Part shown: in pieces, positions 8,180-18,845 of the stretch | How positions within the stretch are numbered: the stretch's first letter is position 1 | Layout: every line of letters begins with the position of its first letter | Assembly (NCBI GenBank): GCA_002327965.1 | Contig: DCVB01000038.1 | Coordinates: forward strand, 15,599-43,140 | Source of the DNA: Candidatus Aminicenantes bacterium UBA2199 | GTDB lineage: Bacteria; Acidobacteriota; Aminicenantia; UBA2199 | Reading direction: 5' to 3' | Length of the DNA: 27,542 nt | Position numbers and translations under genes: made by a program | The notes under the pieces: generated by a model | Told to the model about the DNA's origin: nothing | The model's database searches: none | What the model saw: the letters and a program-made list of their open reading frames with translations, nothing else

Positions 8180-9711
8180 AAATAAAACGCCTCGGCCGGG
8201 CGCTGCCGGCCTTGTTGCTGCTGGCCTTGGCCTCGCCGCTGGCGGCCGTCCGCACGGTGCGCGGCGGCAGCACCCATGAACCCGTCAGCATGGATCCCGC
8301 CCGTGTCTGGGACGACACATCGTCTTTCTATGTCGCCAACATCTTCGACACCCTGGTGCGCCTCGACCCGCGCACGCTGGGGATCGAGCCGTCCCTGGCC
8401 ACCCGCTGGGAGAACGGCGACAACGGCCGTTCCTGGACATTCCATCTGCGCCGCAACGTACGGTTTCATGACGGCACGACCTTCGATGCCGACGCCGTGG
8501 TGTTCAGCTTCCAGCGGCAAATGGACCCGGCCAATGCCCGGCGCAAGGAAGAATTCCCCCTGTTCCACGAGATTCTCAATTTCCTGAAAGAAGTGCGCAA
8601 GCTGGACGCTTACCAGGTGCGCTTCACCCTTTCCGAGCCTTTTTTCCCCTTCCTGCCCTCATTGACCGCCGATTGCGCCGCCATCGTCTCCCCCGCGGCC
8701 GTGAAAAAGTCCGGCGCCGCCTTCGCCCGCCGGCCGGTCGGCACCGGCCCCTTCAAGCTGCGATCATGGCAGAGGAACAAGCGCCTGGTGCTGGAGGCCA
8801 ATCCGGACTACTGGCGCGGCCGGCCGGTCATCGACGAATTCATCGACATCATCGAGCCGCAGGCTGAACTGCTGGGAAAGCATTTCGAGGAGGGAAGGAT
8901 CGACATGCTGTCGACCTACTCCATTTCCAAGATGGCCTCCTACCGCAAGCAGGACTGGGTGCACATCTGCTCCAAACCGCTGTTTTCGGTGACCTATCTC
9001 GTGCTCAACGCCGCCCGGCCGCTGCTGCGCAGCCGCAACCTGCGCCGGGCCCTGAGCCATGCCTGGGACCCGCGCGCCCTGAAGCTGGTCTTTCAGGACC
9101 ACGTGCTGCCCATCCATTCGCTGCTGCCGCCCGGCCTGGCCGGCGACGGCGGCGCAGTTCCGCCCCTGGCTTTCTCCCTGGCCCGGGCCCGCGAGCTTCT
9201 GAAAAAGGAGGGCTGGAACGCGGAATCCCAGCTGGAAATGCTGGTGCGGCGCGATGAAGGGCTGTTCTTCCAGTTGCTCTCCATGTACGCCCGCAACCTG
9301 AAGCAGGTTGGCGTGAAGCTGAAGCTCACGCGCCTGGACCCGGAAGAGTATCTCCGCCGCGTCACCGCCGGCGATTACGACCTGGCCTACTCCAGCTGGA
9401 TCGCCGATTTCCCCGACCCCGACAGCATGCTCTATCCGCTGCTGTCCGAGAAACTGCAGCTGCAGGGGTTCGCCACCGCCGCCAGCAGCGGCCGCAAGGA
9501 CCTGCTGCAGCGCCTGATCGGCGCCCGCCGCGAAAGCGACGCGCAAAAGCGCCTGGCCGCCTACCGGGAGATCGACCGCGCCTTCGTCAGCGACGGCCTG
9601 ATCCTGCCCATCTATCAGGCCAAGAGCATCATCCTCTTCAATCGGAAAATCGGCAGCATCCAGCCCAATTCCCTGGGCAAGCTCCTGCTCTTTGACCTGC
9701 AGGCGCCATGA
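8176..9711 (+). CDS. Family 5 extracellular solute-binding protein (peptide-type), second paralogue
   Basis: Paralogue of the preceding gene, 511 residues, sharing the same landmarks: NIFDTLVRL, GRSWTFHLRRNVRFHDGTTF, VGTGPFKLRSW and DYDLAYSSWIADFPDPDSMLYPLL. A basic start (MKIKRLGRALPALLLLALA) and an AxA-type site near residue 24 indicate Sec export, again without a lipobox. Its start overlaps the stop of the first binding protein and its stop overlaps the kinase start, both as ATGA, so the three proteins are probably made from one mRNA with coupled translation. Differences in the central ligand-contact region suggest that the two paralogues may bind different ligands; this is inference. Confidence 0.9.
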   Translation: MKIKRLGRALPALLLLALASPLAAVRTVRGGSTHEPVSMDPARVWDDTSSFYVANIFDTLVRLDPRTLGIEPSLATRWENGDNGRSWTFHLRRNVRFHDGTTFDADAVVFSFQRQMDPANARRKEEFPLFHEILNFLKEVRKLDAYQVRFTLSEPFFPFLPSLTADCAAIVSPAAVKKSGAAFARRPVGTGPFKLRSWQRNKRLVLEANPDYWRGRPVIDEFIDIIEPQAELLGKHFEEGRIDMLSTYSISKMASYRKQDWVHICSKPLFSVTYLVLNAARPLLRSRNLRRALSHAWDPRALKLVFQDHVLPIHSLLPPGLAGDGGAVPPLAFSLARARELLKKEGWNAESQLEMLVRRDEGLFFQLLSMYARNLKQVGVKLKLTRLDPEEYLRRVTAGDYDLAYSSWIADFPDPDSMLYPLLSEKLQLQGFATAASSGRKDLLQRLIGARRESDAQKRLAAYREIDRAFVSDGLILPIYQAKSIILFNRKIGSIQPNSLGKLLLFDLQAP

Positions 9712-11831
9712 AGATCCAGACCAAGCTCCTGCTCTCGCTGATCCTCATCGCCGTGTTCTCCATCGTCATCACCCTCAATTTCTCGATACTGTCCATCTCC
9801 AAACGCTACGAGAAAGCCGCCCGCGAAGAGGTCGCCGGCGCCCGCAAGGTCGCCGAGAACGTGTTCCTGGAAAACCTGGGCGATCTGATCCGCAAGGCGC
9901 TCTTTCTGTCGGAGCTGAAGGAGATCATCGAGAATACGGATAACCTGGACGAGCTGGCCATGGCGCTGGAATTCAAGAACTTTTTCTTTTCCAACACCAA
10001 CATCAAGATCCTCGACCCGTCCAGCCGCATCGTGCTGACCCACGACAACTCGTCGTCCAGCACCATCTCGGCGGCCAACCAGGACAAGGTGGCATTCCTG
10101 AAAAGCCAGCGCGACCCGCTGATCCGCGAGGCCGGGGTCTTTCTCGTCGAAGGCAACCTGTGCCTCGCCGCGATTTCTCCCATCGTCGACCAGGAGACCT
10201 TCGGGCTCAAGGGCTTCACCATGCTGGAGATCCCCTTCAACCTGGAGTTCGCCGACCAGATCAAGGAAAAGAGCAAGGCGGAGATCATGCTCTACGTCCA
10301 GGAACAGCCCCTGGCCTCCACCCTGACCGACGGCGACGGCAACATGGTCTTTCCCGCCCCCGCCCACATCCGCTCCAGGGAGGTGGTGCGCTTCCTGCCG
10401 GGCGGCGACCGCCATCTGATCGAATCGTTCATCGTCGAGGATTTCAACAAGAAGCCGGTGGGCGAGATGTTCGTCAGCGTCAACATCGAGAACATCATGG
10501 CCGCCAAACAGGTCAGCATCACCAGCCTTTTGTACCTGTCGCTGCTGATCGGCCTGATCGTCATCCTGACCAGCGTCCTGCTGGGCCGCCGGCTCACGTC
10601 GCCCATCGGCAAGCTGGCCCGCGGCGCCGAGGCCATCGCCGCCGGCAACTACGACGTGCACATGCAGATCGATTCCCGCGACGAGATCGGCGAGCTGGCC
10701 GGCGCCTTCAACAAGATGTCGGACTCGATCAAGGCCCAGCGCGACGAGATCCGCGAGCTGCAGCAGTTCTTCGAGAGCATCGTCGAGCACTCGCCCTCGG
10801 CCATCATCATCGGCAACGAGAACGCCGAAGTGATCGCCATGAACCCGGCGGCCGAACAGCTGCTGGAACGCCCGCTCAGCGAACTCAAGAACCAACCGCT
10901 GTTCGAGATGCTGCCGGCCTTCACGCCGCTGAAGGAGGACTATCTCAAGGTGCTGCTGTCCGGTGATCCCTGCTTTCACGAGAATTATTCGCTGGTCCAC
11001 GAACAGGAAGGAGAAAAGACCCTGCGCCTGATCCTGTACAAGATCCCCCTGCCCGGGACGCCGGCCGAGGTCCTGCAGATCGAGGACATCAGCGAGAAAT
11101 TCGAGCTCGAAGAGAAGCTGGTCCACGCCCAGAAACTCGGCACGCTCGGCGAGCTCCTCAGCCGCTTCACCCACGAGTTCAACAACCTGATGACCAGCCT
11201 GCTGGGCCACCTGACCCTGCTCAAGCGCGAGGCCGGCGAGGAGAACCCCCTGGCCAAGCGCACGCAGCTGATCGAGGACGTGGCCCTGCGCGCCCACCAC
11301 CTGGGCAAGGACATCCTGGATTTTTCCCGCAAGGAGAAGCTGAAAAAGGAAATCCTGAACGTCCACGACGCCATCGACACCGTGCTCAACCTGCTGGGCA
11401 GGACCGTCCTCAAGCGCATCCAGGTCGAGAACAAGTTCACGGGCAGCGACCTGACCGTGCTGATGAACAAGGAAAAATTCCTGCTGGCGCTGTTCAACAT
11501 CCTGATCAACGCCAAGGACGCCATCCTGGCGGCGGAACGCGAGAAAGGGCTGATTTGCATCAGCGTCGACCGCATCTTCGTCCCGCGGGCGCAGCAGAAT
11601 TTCGTGCGCATCCGCATCAGCGACAACGGCGACGGTATCGACGAAAAGATCATCAACAAGATCTTCGAGCCCTATTTCACCACCAAGGGGGAGAAGGGGA
11701 CCGGGCTGGGGCTGACCACGGTCAAGGAGATCGTCGAGGAGAACACCGGCTGGATCGAGGTCGACGCCAAAAAGGGCGGCGGCTCCGCATTCAGCCTGCT
11801 GCTGCCCGAATACGTCCTGGAAACGCGTTGA
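9708..11831 (+). CDS. Membrane sensor histidine kinase (periplasmic sensor-HAMP-PAS-HisKA-HATPase)
   Basis: Orphan-looking sensor kinase of 707 residues. It has a membrane segment at about residues 6-27, a periplasmic sensor region of about 240 residues (Cache-like length, family not certain), a second membrane segment near 271-291, HAMP about 292-345 (RDEIGELAGAFNKM), and PAS about 350-460 (VEHSPSAIIIGNENAEVIAMN). The HisKA domain follows with His489 in FTHEFNNLMTSLLGH, the H-E-F-N-N form seen in NtrB-like kinases, then HATPase with LFNILINAKDAI, DNGDGID and GTGLGLTTVKEI. No response regulator lies nearby. Translation is coupled to the second binding protein, so a ligand-loaded binding protein may contact its sensor domain. 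Confidence 0.9.
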   Translation: MKIQTKLLLSLILIAVFSIVITLNFSILSISKRYEKAAREEVAGARKVAENVFLENLGDLIRKALFLSELKEIIENTDNLDELAMALEFKNFFFSNTNIKILDPSSRIVLTHDNSSSSTISAANQDKVAFLKSQRDPLIREAGVFLVEGNLCLAAISPIVDQETFGLKGFTMLEIPFNLEFADQIKEKSKAEIMLYVQEQPLASTLTDGDGNMVFPAPAHIRSREVVRFLPGGDRHLIESFIVEDFNKKPVGEMFVSVNIENIMAAKQVSITSLLYLSLLIGLIVILTSVLLGRRLTSPIGKLARGAEAIAAGNYDVHMQIDSRDEIGELAGAFNKMSDSIKAQRDEIRELQQFFESIVEHSPSAIIIGNENAEVIAMNPAAEQLLERPLSELKNQPLFEMLPAFTPLKEDYLKVLLSGDPCFHENYSLVHEQEGEKTLRLILYKIPLPGTPAEVLQIEDISEKFELEEKLVHAQKLGTLGELLSRFTHEFNNLMTSLLGHLTLLKREAGEENPLAKRTQLIEDVALRAHHLGKDILDFSRKEKLKKEILNVHDAIDTVLNLLGRTVLKRIQVENKFTGSDLTVLMNKEKFLLALFNILINAKDAILAAEREKGLICISVDRIFVPRAQQNFVRIRISDNGDGIDEKIINKIFEPYFTTKGEKGTGLGLTTVKEIVEENTGWIEVDAKKGGGSAFSLLLPEYVLETR

Positions 11832-11834
11832 AGC

Positions 11835-11972
11835 GTTAAAGAGTTCAAGAGTTAAAGAGTTGAAGAGTTAAGATAAGATCACTTCCGGGGCTGTTAACCC
11901 GTCAACCCTTTTACCCATCTACCCGTCAACCCTTTTACCCATCTACCCGTCAACTCGTCCAGTTATTGAACT
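11835..11972 (+). repeat. Intergenic inverted element with arms of tandem 8-nt units
   Basis: This fills most of the 208-nt gap after the kinase. The left arm (11835-11874) is five tandem octamers of the form GTTNAAGA. The right arm (11893-11956) is eight octamers such as GTCAACCC, TTTTACCC and ATCTACCC, including a 24-nt block repeated exactly (11901-11924 and 11925-11948), then two degenerate units to 11972. Read on the opposite strand the right arm becomes (A/C)GGGTTGA-like units, so the arms are related in inverted orientation. It begins 3 nt after the kinase stop codon. It could act as a transcript end structure or be a selfish repeat. No ORF lies inside. Confidence 0.75.
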
Positions 11973-12001
11973 CGTTTCGCGGTTAGGACCCGCCCCGGCA
12001 G

Positions 12002-12030
12002 TTGACATCCGGAGGGGAAACGATTACCAT
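12002..12030 (+). promoter_or_regulatory. Sigma70-like promoter for the UPF0104-nrdR-hsp20-lon run
   Basis: A perfect TTGACA at 12002-12007 and TACCAT at 12025-12030 are separated by 17 nt. The -10 ends 9 nt before the ATG at 12040, again predicting a leaderless or very short-leader mRNA. A GGAGG at 12011-12015 lies in the spacer and would not be transcribed from this promoter. Confidence 0.6.
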
Positions 12031-12039
12031 GGCCAGGAG

Positions 12040-13062
12040 ATGAAAGGCTGGAAAAGTTTGCTTTTTACCCTTCTGTCGGCGTTTTTTGTCTGGCTGTTCC
12101 TGCGCCGCGTCGACCTCGCCGGCATGGGCGCCGTCTGGGGGTCCATGCATTGGAGCTATCCGCTGTTTTTCCTTTTGCTGATGCTGCCGCAGTACGCGCT
12201 GCGGGCGCTGCGCTGGGGAGTGCTGCTGAAGCCCTTCAAACCCGGCGTCCCCTTCCGCAGCCTGTGGAATTACTCGCTGATCGGCTTCATGATCTCCTAC
12301 CTGCTGCCGGGGCGGCTGGGCGAGATCATCCGGCCGGTGCTGCTGGCCGAGAAGGAGGGCATGAAAAAAAGCCAGACCATCGCCACCATCGTCAATGAGC
12401 GGCTGTTCGACCTGCTCACGATCCTGGTCATGTTCACCTTCTACCTCGCCGTGGCCCGGAATGCGGCTTCGCCGGTGCTGAGCCGGCTGCGGACGGTGGC
12501 CCTGCTGCTGCTGCCGCTGGTCATCCTGGTTTTCTTTTTCATCCTCCTGGCCAACCACCCGCGCGTTTTCCCCTGGACCGAGCATCTGGTGCGCGGCCTG
12601 TTCCGGCTCCTGCCGCGGCGCTGGCGCGAGCAGGCGGTCGGCTTCGCCCTGCACTTCATCAGGGCGCTGCGCCTGGACCTGGGCGGGCGGGGCATGGCGG
12701 CGGTGGCCTTCCTTTCGCTGCTGCACTGGGCCGTGATCCTCTTCTCCTATTGGCTGCTGCTGCGGGGCTTCGGCATCCATCCCGGCCTGATGCCGGTCGT
12801 GCCCTTCCTGGCCGTGGTTTTCGTTTCGGCCGCCGTGCCCACGCCGGGCATGGCCGGCAGCCTGGACCTGGCGGCGGCCTACGCCCTGACGGGGCTGTTC
12901 GCGGTTCCCGAAAAAACCGCGGCGGCCTTCACCATCCTGTTCCATTCCCTGATCCTGATCGTGCCCATCGCCCTGGGTCTTGTTGCCCTATGGCACGAGG
13001 GATTGAGCATCCGCTCGCTCGGCCGCCTGCGAGGTAAGGATGAACTGCCCGCAATGCGCTGA
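12040..13062 (+). CDS. UPF0104 / lysylphosphatidylglycerol synthase transmembrane-region family protein
   Basis: Integral membrane protein of 340 residues with about eight hydrophobic segments and no soluble catalytic domain. The conserved core of the family is visible: ALRALRWGVLL, then the segment containing YLLPGRLGEIIRP, then TIATIVNERLFDLLTI. The family includes the flippase-like membrane part of MprF and stand-alone proteins implicated in lipid or glycan translocation; the specific substrate here cannot be told. It is the first gene after an apparent promoter, and its last 23 nt overlap the start of nrdR in another frame. The nearby AGGAG touches the ATG directly and is too close to work as a normal ribosome-binding site. 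Confidence 0.82.
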   Translation: MKGWKSLLFTLLSAFFVWLFLRRVDLAGMGAVWGSMHWSYPLFFLLLMLPQYALRALRWGVLLKPFKPGVPFRSLWNYSLIGFMISYLLPGRLGEIIRPVLLAEKEGMKKSQTIATIVNERLFDLLTILVMFTFYLAVARNAASPVLSRLRTVALLLLPLVILVFFFILLANHPRVFPWTEHLVRGLFRLLPRRWREQAVGFALHFIRALRLDLGGRGMAAVAFLSLLHWAVILFSYWLLLRGFGIHPGLMPVVPFLAVVFVSAAVPTPGMAGSLDLAAAYALTGLFAVPEKTAAAFTILFHSLILIVPIALGLVALWHEGLSIRSLGRLRGKDELPAMR

Positions 13063-13495
13063 GATCGCCGACCGGGTGATCGAAACCCGCGAGAGCAAGG
13101 ACGGCATGTATATCCGCCGCCGCCGCGAGTGCCTGCACTGCGGCAAGCGCTTCACCACGTACGAAAAGATCGAGGACGTGCCGCTGATGGTGGTCAAGAA
13201 GGACGGCCGTCGCGAGCCGTTCGACATGGACAAGATCCGCAAGGGGCTGTACCGCGCCCTGGAAAAGCGGCCGGTGCAGACCAAGCAGATCGAACAGCTG
13301 GCGCGGCAGGTCGAGGAATTTTTCTCCCGCTCCGACCGCGAGGTGCCCACCTCCAAGATCGGCGGCATGATCATGGAAAAACTGAAGAAGCTGGACAAGG
13401 TGGCCTACGTGCGCTTCGCCTCGGTGTACCTGGAATTCAAGAGCCTGGAAGAGTTCCTCGCGGAACTGCAGGGCCTCTTGAAAAAGGAGGAATGA
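13040..13495 (+). CDS. nrdR: Transcriptional repressor NrdR
   Basis: Nucleotide-sensing repressor of ribonucleotide reductase genes, 151 residues, full length. The N-terminal zinc ribbon uses Cys3, Cys6, Cys31 and Cys34, and the RRRRECLHCGKRFTTYE segment is diagnostic. An ATP-cone domain follows (VVKKDGRREPFDMDKIRKGL to VAYVRFASVYLEF). The start ATG overlaps the end of the upstream membrane protein gene by 23 nt and has GAGGTAAGG just before it, which supports this start. No ribonucleotide reductase gene lies in the window, so its targets must be elsewhere. The stop is immediately followed by hsp20. Confidence 0.96.
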   Translation: MNCPQCAEIADRVIETRESKDGMYIRRRRECLHCGKRFTTYEKIEDVPLMVVKKDGRREPFDMDKIRKGLYRALEKRPVQTKQIEQLARQVEEFFSRSDREVPTSKIGGMIMEKLKKLDKVAYVRFASVYLEFKSLEEFLAELQGLLKKEE

Positions 13496-13496
13496 G

Positions 13497-13892
13497 ATGG
13501 GCAAGAAGAATTTCCCATATTTCGAGGTCGAGATCAGCAAGAATTATCCCTCGGGCATCAGCACGCACACCGACTGGAAGCCCAGCACCAATATCATCGA
13601 AACGCGCGACTCCCTGATCATCGAAATGGAACTGCCGGGGGTGGCCAAGGATGACATCGCCATCACCATGGTCAACAACCAGGAGCTGATCATCAAGGGG
13701 TTCAAGAAGCAGCCGCGCCTGGAGCCCGTGACCTATTACCTGTTCGAGAGGGAATTCGGCGCCTTCTTCAAGAAGATCGTCATCGATTTCCCCCTGGAGA
13801 CGAGCACGGTGCGGTCGCTGATGGAGAACGGCGTACTGACCATCGAGGTGCGCAAGCGCATCGAATCCAAGATCGCCGTGGAGATCAGGTAG
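13497..13892 (+). CDS. Small heat shock protein, Hsp20/alpha-crystallin family
   Basis: ATP-independent holdase chaperone of 131 residues. The alpha-crystallin domain is clear: PSTNIIETRDSLIIEMELPGV, then the VNNQELIIKG strand and the closing ENGVLTIEVRKR. The C-terminal IAVEI is the I-x-I/V-type tail motif that mediates oligomer assembly. The ATG is one base after the nrdR stop, and an AAGGAGG at 13484-13490 gives a strong ribosome-binding site. Lon protease follows 10 nt later, a sensible pairing of a chaperone that holds unfolded proteins with a protease that removes them. Confidence 0.93.
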   Translation: MGKKNFPYFEVEISKNYPSGISTHTDWKPSTNIIETRDSLIIEMELPGVAKDDIAITMVNNQELIIKGFKKQPRLEPVTYYLFEREFGAFFKKIVIDFPLETSTVRSLMENGVLTIEVRKRIESKIAVEIR

Positions 13893-13902
13893 GGAGCGCA
13901 CC

Positions 13903-16283
<2,381 letters not shown>

Positions 16284-16284
<1 letters not shown>

Positions 16285-17240
16285 TGGACGAGCCGGGGTT
16301 CGTCGCCTTCCTGCAGAGGAAATTCCCGTTCCGCTTCGGCCTGGGCATCGGCGACGACGCCTCGATCGTCCGCCGCGGGCGGTCCTTTCAGCTGATCTCG
16401 ACCGACCTGCTGCTCGAGGACGTGCACTTCCGCCGTGCCGACGCCCCCCTGGACGTGCTGGCCGAAAAGGCCCTGGCGGTGAACGTTTCCGACATCGCCG
16501 CCATGGGCGGCCGGCCGCAGTATTTCTACCTGGACCTGGGTTTCCCCGCTTGCCTGTCCACGGCCGACCTGCGCCGCTTCTTTGCCGGCCTCGCCCGTGC
16601 CGGCCGGCGCTGGGGGGTGGAGCTGGCCGGCGGCGACTTCTCCCGGGCCGACAAGCTGCTCATCGCCGTCACCATCGTCGGCGAGAGCGCCCGGCCGCTG
16701 CGGCGCAACGGTGCCCGGCCCGGCGACCTGCTGGGCATCACCGGGGCGACCGGGGGCTCGGCACTGGGCCTGCGGCTGCTGCTGGCGGGAGAGAAGCGCT
16801 CGCGCTTCATCCGCCTGCACCAGCGCCCGAGTCCGCAAATCGCCAAGGGGCTGGTGCTCTCGCGCTTCGCCCATGCCATGATCGACATTTCCGACGGCCT
16901 GCTGCTGGACCTTTCGCGCCTGCTGCGGGCTTCGAACGCGGGGGCGGTGATCGACTATGAAGCCATCCCGGTGACCGCCGGCTTCCGCCGGGATTGCCGG
17001 CGCCTGGGGCTGGACGAGAAGGAGCTGGTTCTTTCCGGGGGCGAGGATTACGAGCTGCTGTTCACCGTTTCCCCGCGGCGGGAAAAATCCCTGCGCCGCA
17101 CGGGGACGGGCTACCATATCATCGGCCGCATCAGCCGGGGGCGCCGCCTGCGGGTGCGTGAAAACGGCCGGGAACTGCCTCCGGGCAATCTCGGCTTCGA
17201 CCATTTTGCCGCGGCTGCCGGCACGGGGGAGAAGGCATGA
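16284..17240 (+). CDS. thiL: Thiamine-monophosphate kinase ThiL
   Basis: Phosphorylates thiamine monophosphate to thiamine diphosphate, the last step to the active cofactor. The 318-residue protein has the ThiL/PurM-like landmarks: GIGDDAS near residue 21, STDLLLEDVHF, EKALAVNVSDIAAMGG, and LAGGDFSRADKLLIAVTIVGE. Later come the IDISDGLLLDLSRLL segment and LSGGEDYELLF, which supply Mg and nucleotide contacts. The start overlaps the lon stop (TGATG) and the end overlaps the aminopeptidase start (ATGA), so it appears to be translated with its neighbours. No other thiamine biosynthesis genes lie in the window. Confidence 0.95.
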
Positions 17241-18724
17241 AGATCATCAAGAAAAGTTCCTACCGGCCGGAGCCGCACGCCTGCGTCGTCATCCCGGTCT
17301 TCAAGGGCATGGACCTCGCCGGCCTCTGGCGCGAATTTCCCGCCCTGGAGTTCCCCGCCCGGCAAAAGCAGCTGAAGGGAGAGATCGGCGAAGTTCTGGC
17401 CTGCCATGCGCTGGAGGAACAGCGCCTGTTCCTGCTCGTGGGCGCCGGCAGCGCCGGCTCGCCCGCCGACGCCCGCAAGTGGGCCTGCCGCGCCATGGCG
17501 CTGCTGCGCGACCACCGCGTCGGCAGGGCCTGGATCCGCCTGGCCGGCCCCTGCCCGCCCGATTACCTGCGCGACCTGGTCGACCACCTGCACCTGAACA
17601 ACTACCGCTTCGACCGCTACCGCAAAAAGAAGCAGAAGGCCGTCGAACGCATTTTCCTGGCATTGGGGACCGCCGCCGCGGTCCCTGGGGATGGCCGGCG
17701 GACGGCGGCCGCGCCGAAGCGCCTCGCCCTCAACGCCCCGGAATTGCGGGCGCGGGAAGCCGTCCTTGAGGAGGTGGAGCGCGTCCGCGACCTGGTCAAC
17801 GAGATCCCGGCCCGGGTCACACCCGACTCCCTGGCCGCCGCCTTCGCCGAGAGCGCCCGCCGCCATGGACTGGAACTGGAGGCCTGGCGACGCCGGCAGC
17901 TGGAGGAGAACCGCCTGAACGGCCTGCTGGCCGTGGGCGCTTCCTCGTGCTGCGAGCCGGCGCTCCTGATTCTCACCTACCATCCCGCATCGTTCCGCCG
18001 CTCCGTGACCCTGGTGGGCAAGGGGATCACCTTCGACGCCGGCGGCCTGAACCTCAAGCCCGGCAACAGCATGGAGGAGATGAAGAGCGACATGGCCGGG
18101 GCGGCCGCGGTCCTGGGCGTGATGAACGCCGTCGCCCGGCTGAAGCTGCCGCTGCGGGTGACCGCCCTGGCGCCGCTGGCGGAAAACCTGCCCGGACGCC
18201 GCGCCTACAAGCCCGGCGACATCATCACCTTCGCCAACGGCAAGACGGTGGAGATCGCCAATACCGACGCCGAGGGCCGCCTGATCCTGGCCGACGCCCT
18301 GATCGTCGCCGCCCGGCGCAAGCCCGACATGATCATCGAGCTGTCCACGCTGACCGGCGCCATCGTCACCGCCCTGGGCGACTCCTATGCCGGCCTCTTC
18401 TGCCGCAACCGCCGGCTGAGCGCCGGGCTGCTGCAGGCCGGCGCGGCCAGCGGCGAGTTCCTTTGGGAAATGCCGCTGCCGGAGGAATACCGCGAGAGCA
18501 TCGTCTCGAAGATCGCCGACTTGAAGAACGCCAACTACGGCGGCGGTTCCCCGGTCAAGGCCGCCCTTTTCCTGGCCGAATTCGCCGGCAGGGCGCCGTT
18601 CGCCCACATCGACATCGCCGGCACGGCCTTCCTGAGCAAGCCGAATTCGCGCCTGGCGGCCGAGGGCGCGACCGGCTTTGGCGTGCGCCTGCTGGTGGAG
18701 TTCCTGAAGAACCTGGGGTCGTAG
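17237..18724 (+). CDS. pepA: Leucyl aminopeptidase, peptidase family M17
   Basis: Cytosolic di-zinc aminopeptidase that removes N-terminal residues from short peptides, 495 residues. The catalytic C-terminal domain keeps all expected residues: Lys262, Asp267, Lys274 and Asp285 in the segment from VGKGITFDAGG to MKSDMAGA, and Asp344, Glu346 and Arg348 in NTDAEGRL. The spacing between these residues equals that of E. coli PepA, shifted by eight. The N-terminal 160 residues are the more variable macro-like domain. ATGA overlap with thiL. Sited downstream of lon, it could recycle peptides from proteolysis (inference). The TAG stop lies inside the first arm of a palindromic repeat. Confidence 0.95.
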   Translation: MKIIKKSSYRPEPHACVVIPVFKGMDLAGLWREFPALEFPARQKQLKGEIGEVLACHALEEQRLFLLVGAGSAGSPADARKWACRAMALLRDHRVGRAWIRLAGPCPPDYLRDLVDHLHLNNYRFDRYRKKKQKAVERIFLALGTAAAVPGDGRRTAAAPKRLALNAPELRAREAVLEEVERVRDLVNEIPARVTPDSLAAAFAESARRHGLELEAWRRRQLEENRLNGLLAVGASSCCEPALLILTYHPASFRRSVTLVGKGITFDAGGLNLKPGNSMEEMKSDMAGAAAVLGVMNAVARLKLPLRVTALAPLAENLPGRRAYKPGDIITFANGKTVEIANTDAEGRLILADALIVAARRKPDMIIELSTLTGAIVTALGDSYAGLFCRNRRLSAGLLQAGAASGEFLWEMPLPEEYRESIVSKIADLKNANYGGGSPVKAALFLAEFAGRAPFAHIDIAGTAFLSKPNSRLAAEGATGFGVRLLVEFLKNLGS

Positions 18725-18791
18725 GGGCGGGGTCATCCCGCCCCTCTCGTGGATTGCAATTCAACCATGGGCGCGACGACCGCGCCCCTAC
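18721..18791 (+). repeat. Composite GTAGGGGCG palindromic intergenic element
   Basis: The outer arms GTAGGGGCG (18721-18729) and CGCCCCTAC (18783-18791) are perfect inverses. Inside are two smaller hairpins: a 9-bp stem AGGGGCGGG/CCCGCCCCT (18723-18731 with 18737-18745) and a 7-bp stem GGGCGCG/CGCGCCC (18769-18775 with 18781-18787). The pepA stop codon is part of the left arm. The form resembles dispersed palindromic repeats seen between genes in many bacteria. There is no T-run, so any terminator role would have to rely on structure or Rho. Confidence 0.7.
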
Positions 18792-18793
18792 CC

Positions 18794-18822
18794 TTGCATA
18801 TTCATCCGCCTTTTGTTATTAA
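18794..18822 (+). promoter_or_regulatory. Sigma70-like promoter for the small unknown gene
   Basis: TTGCAT at 18794-18799 and TATTAA at 18817-18822 with a 17-nt spacer, starting 2 nt after the palindromic element. The expected transcript start near 18829 leaves a short leader that contains the AAGGAGG at 18834-18840. Confidence 0.5.
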
Positions 18823-18845
18823 TTTGGCCGGATAAGGAGGGGACA

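Noticed and set aside
18721..18791. tRNA or small structured RNA gene in the palindromic element
   Set aside because: There is no cloverleaf, no TTCGA-type T-loop and no promoter upstream. The symmetry is that of a simple palindrome.
18813..18845. TTG at 18813 as start of the unknown protein
   Set aside because: It overlaps the -10 hexamer, and the AAGGAGG at 18834 points to the ATG at 18846.
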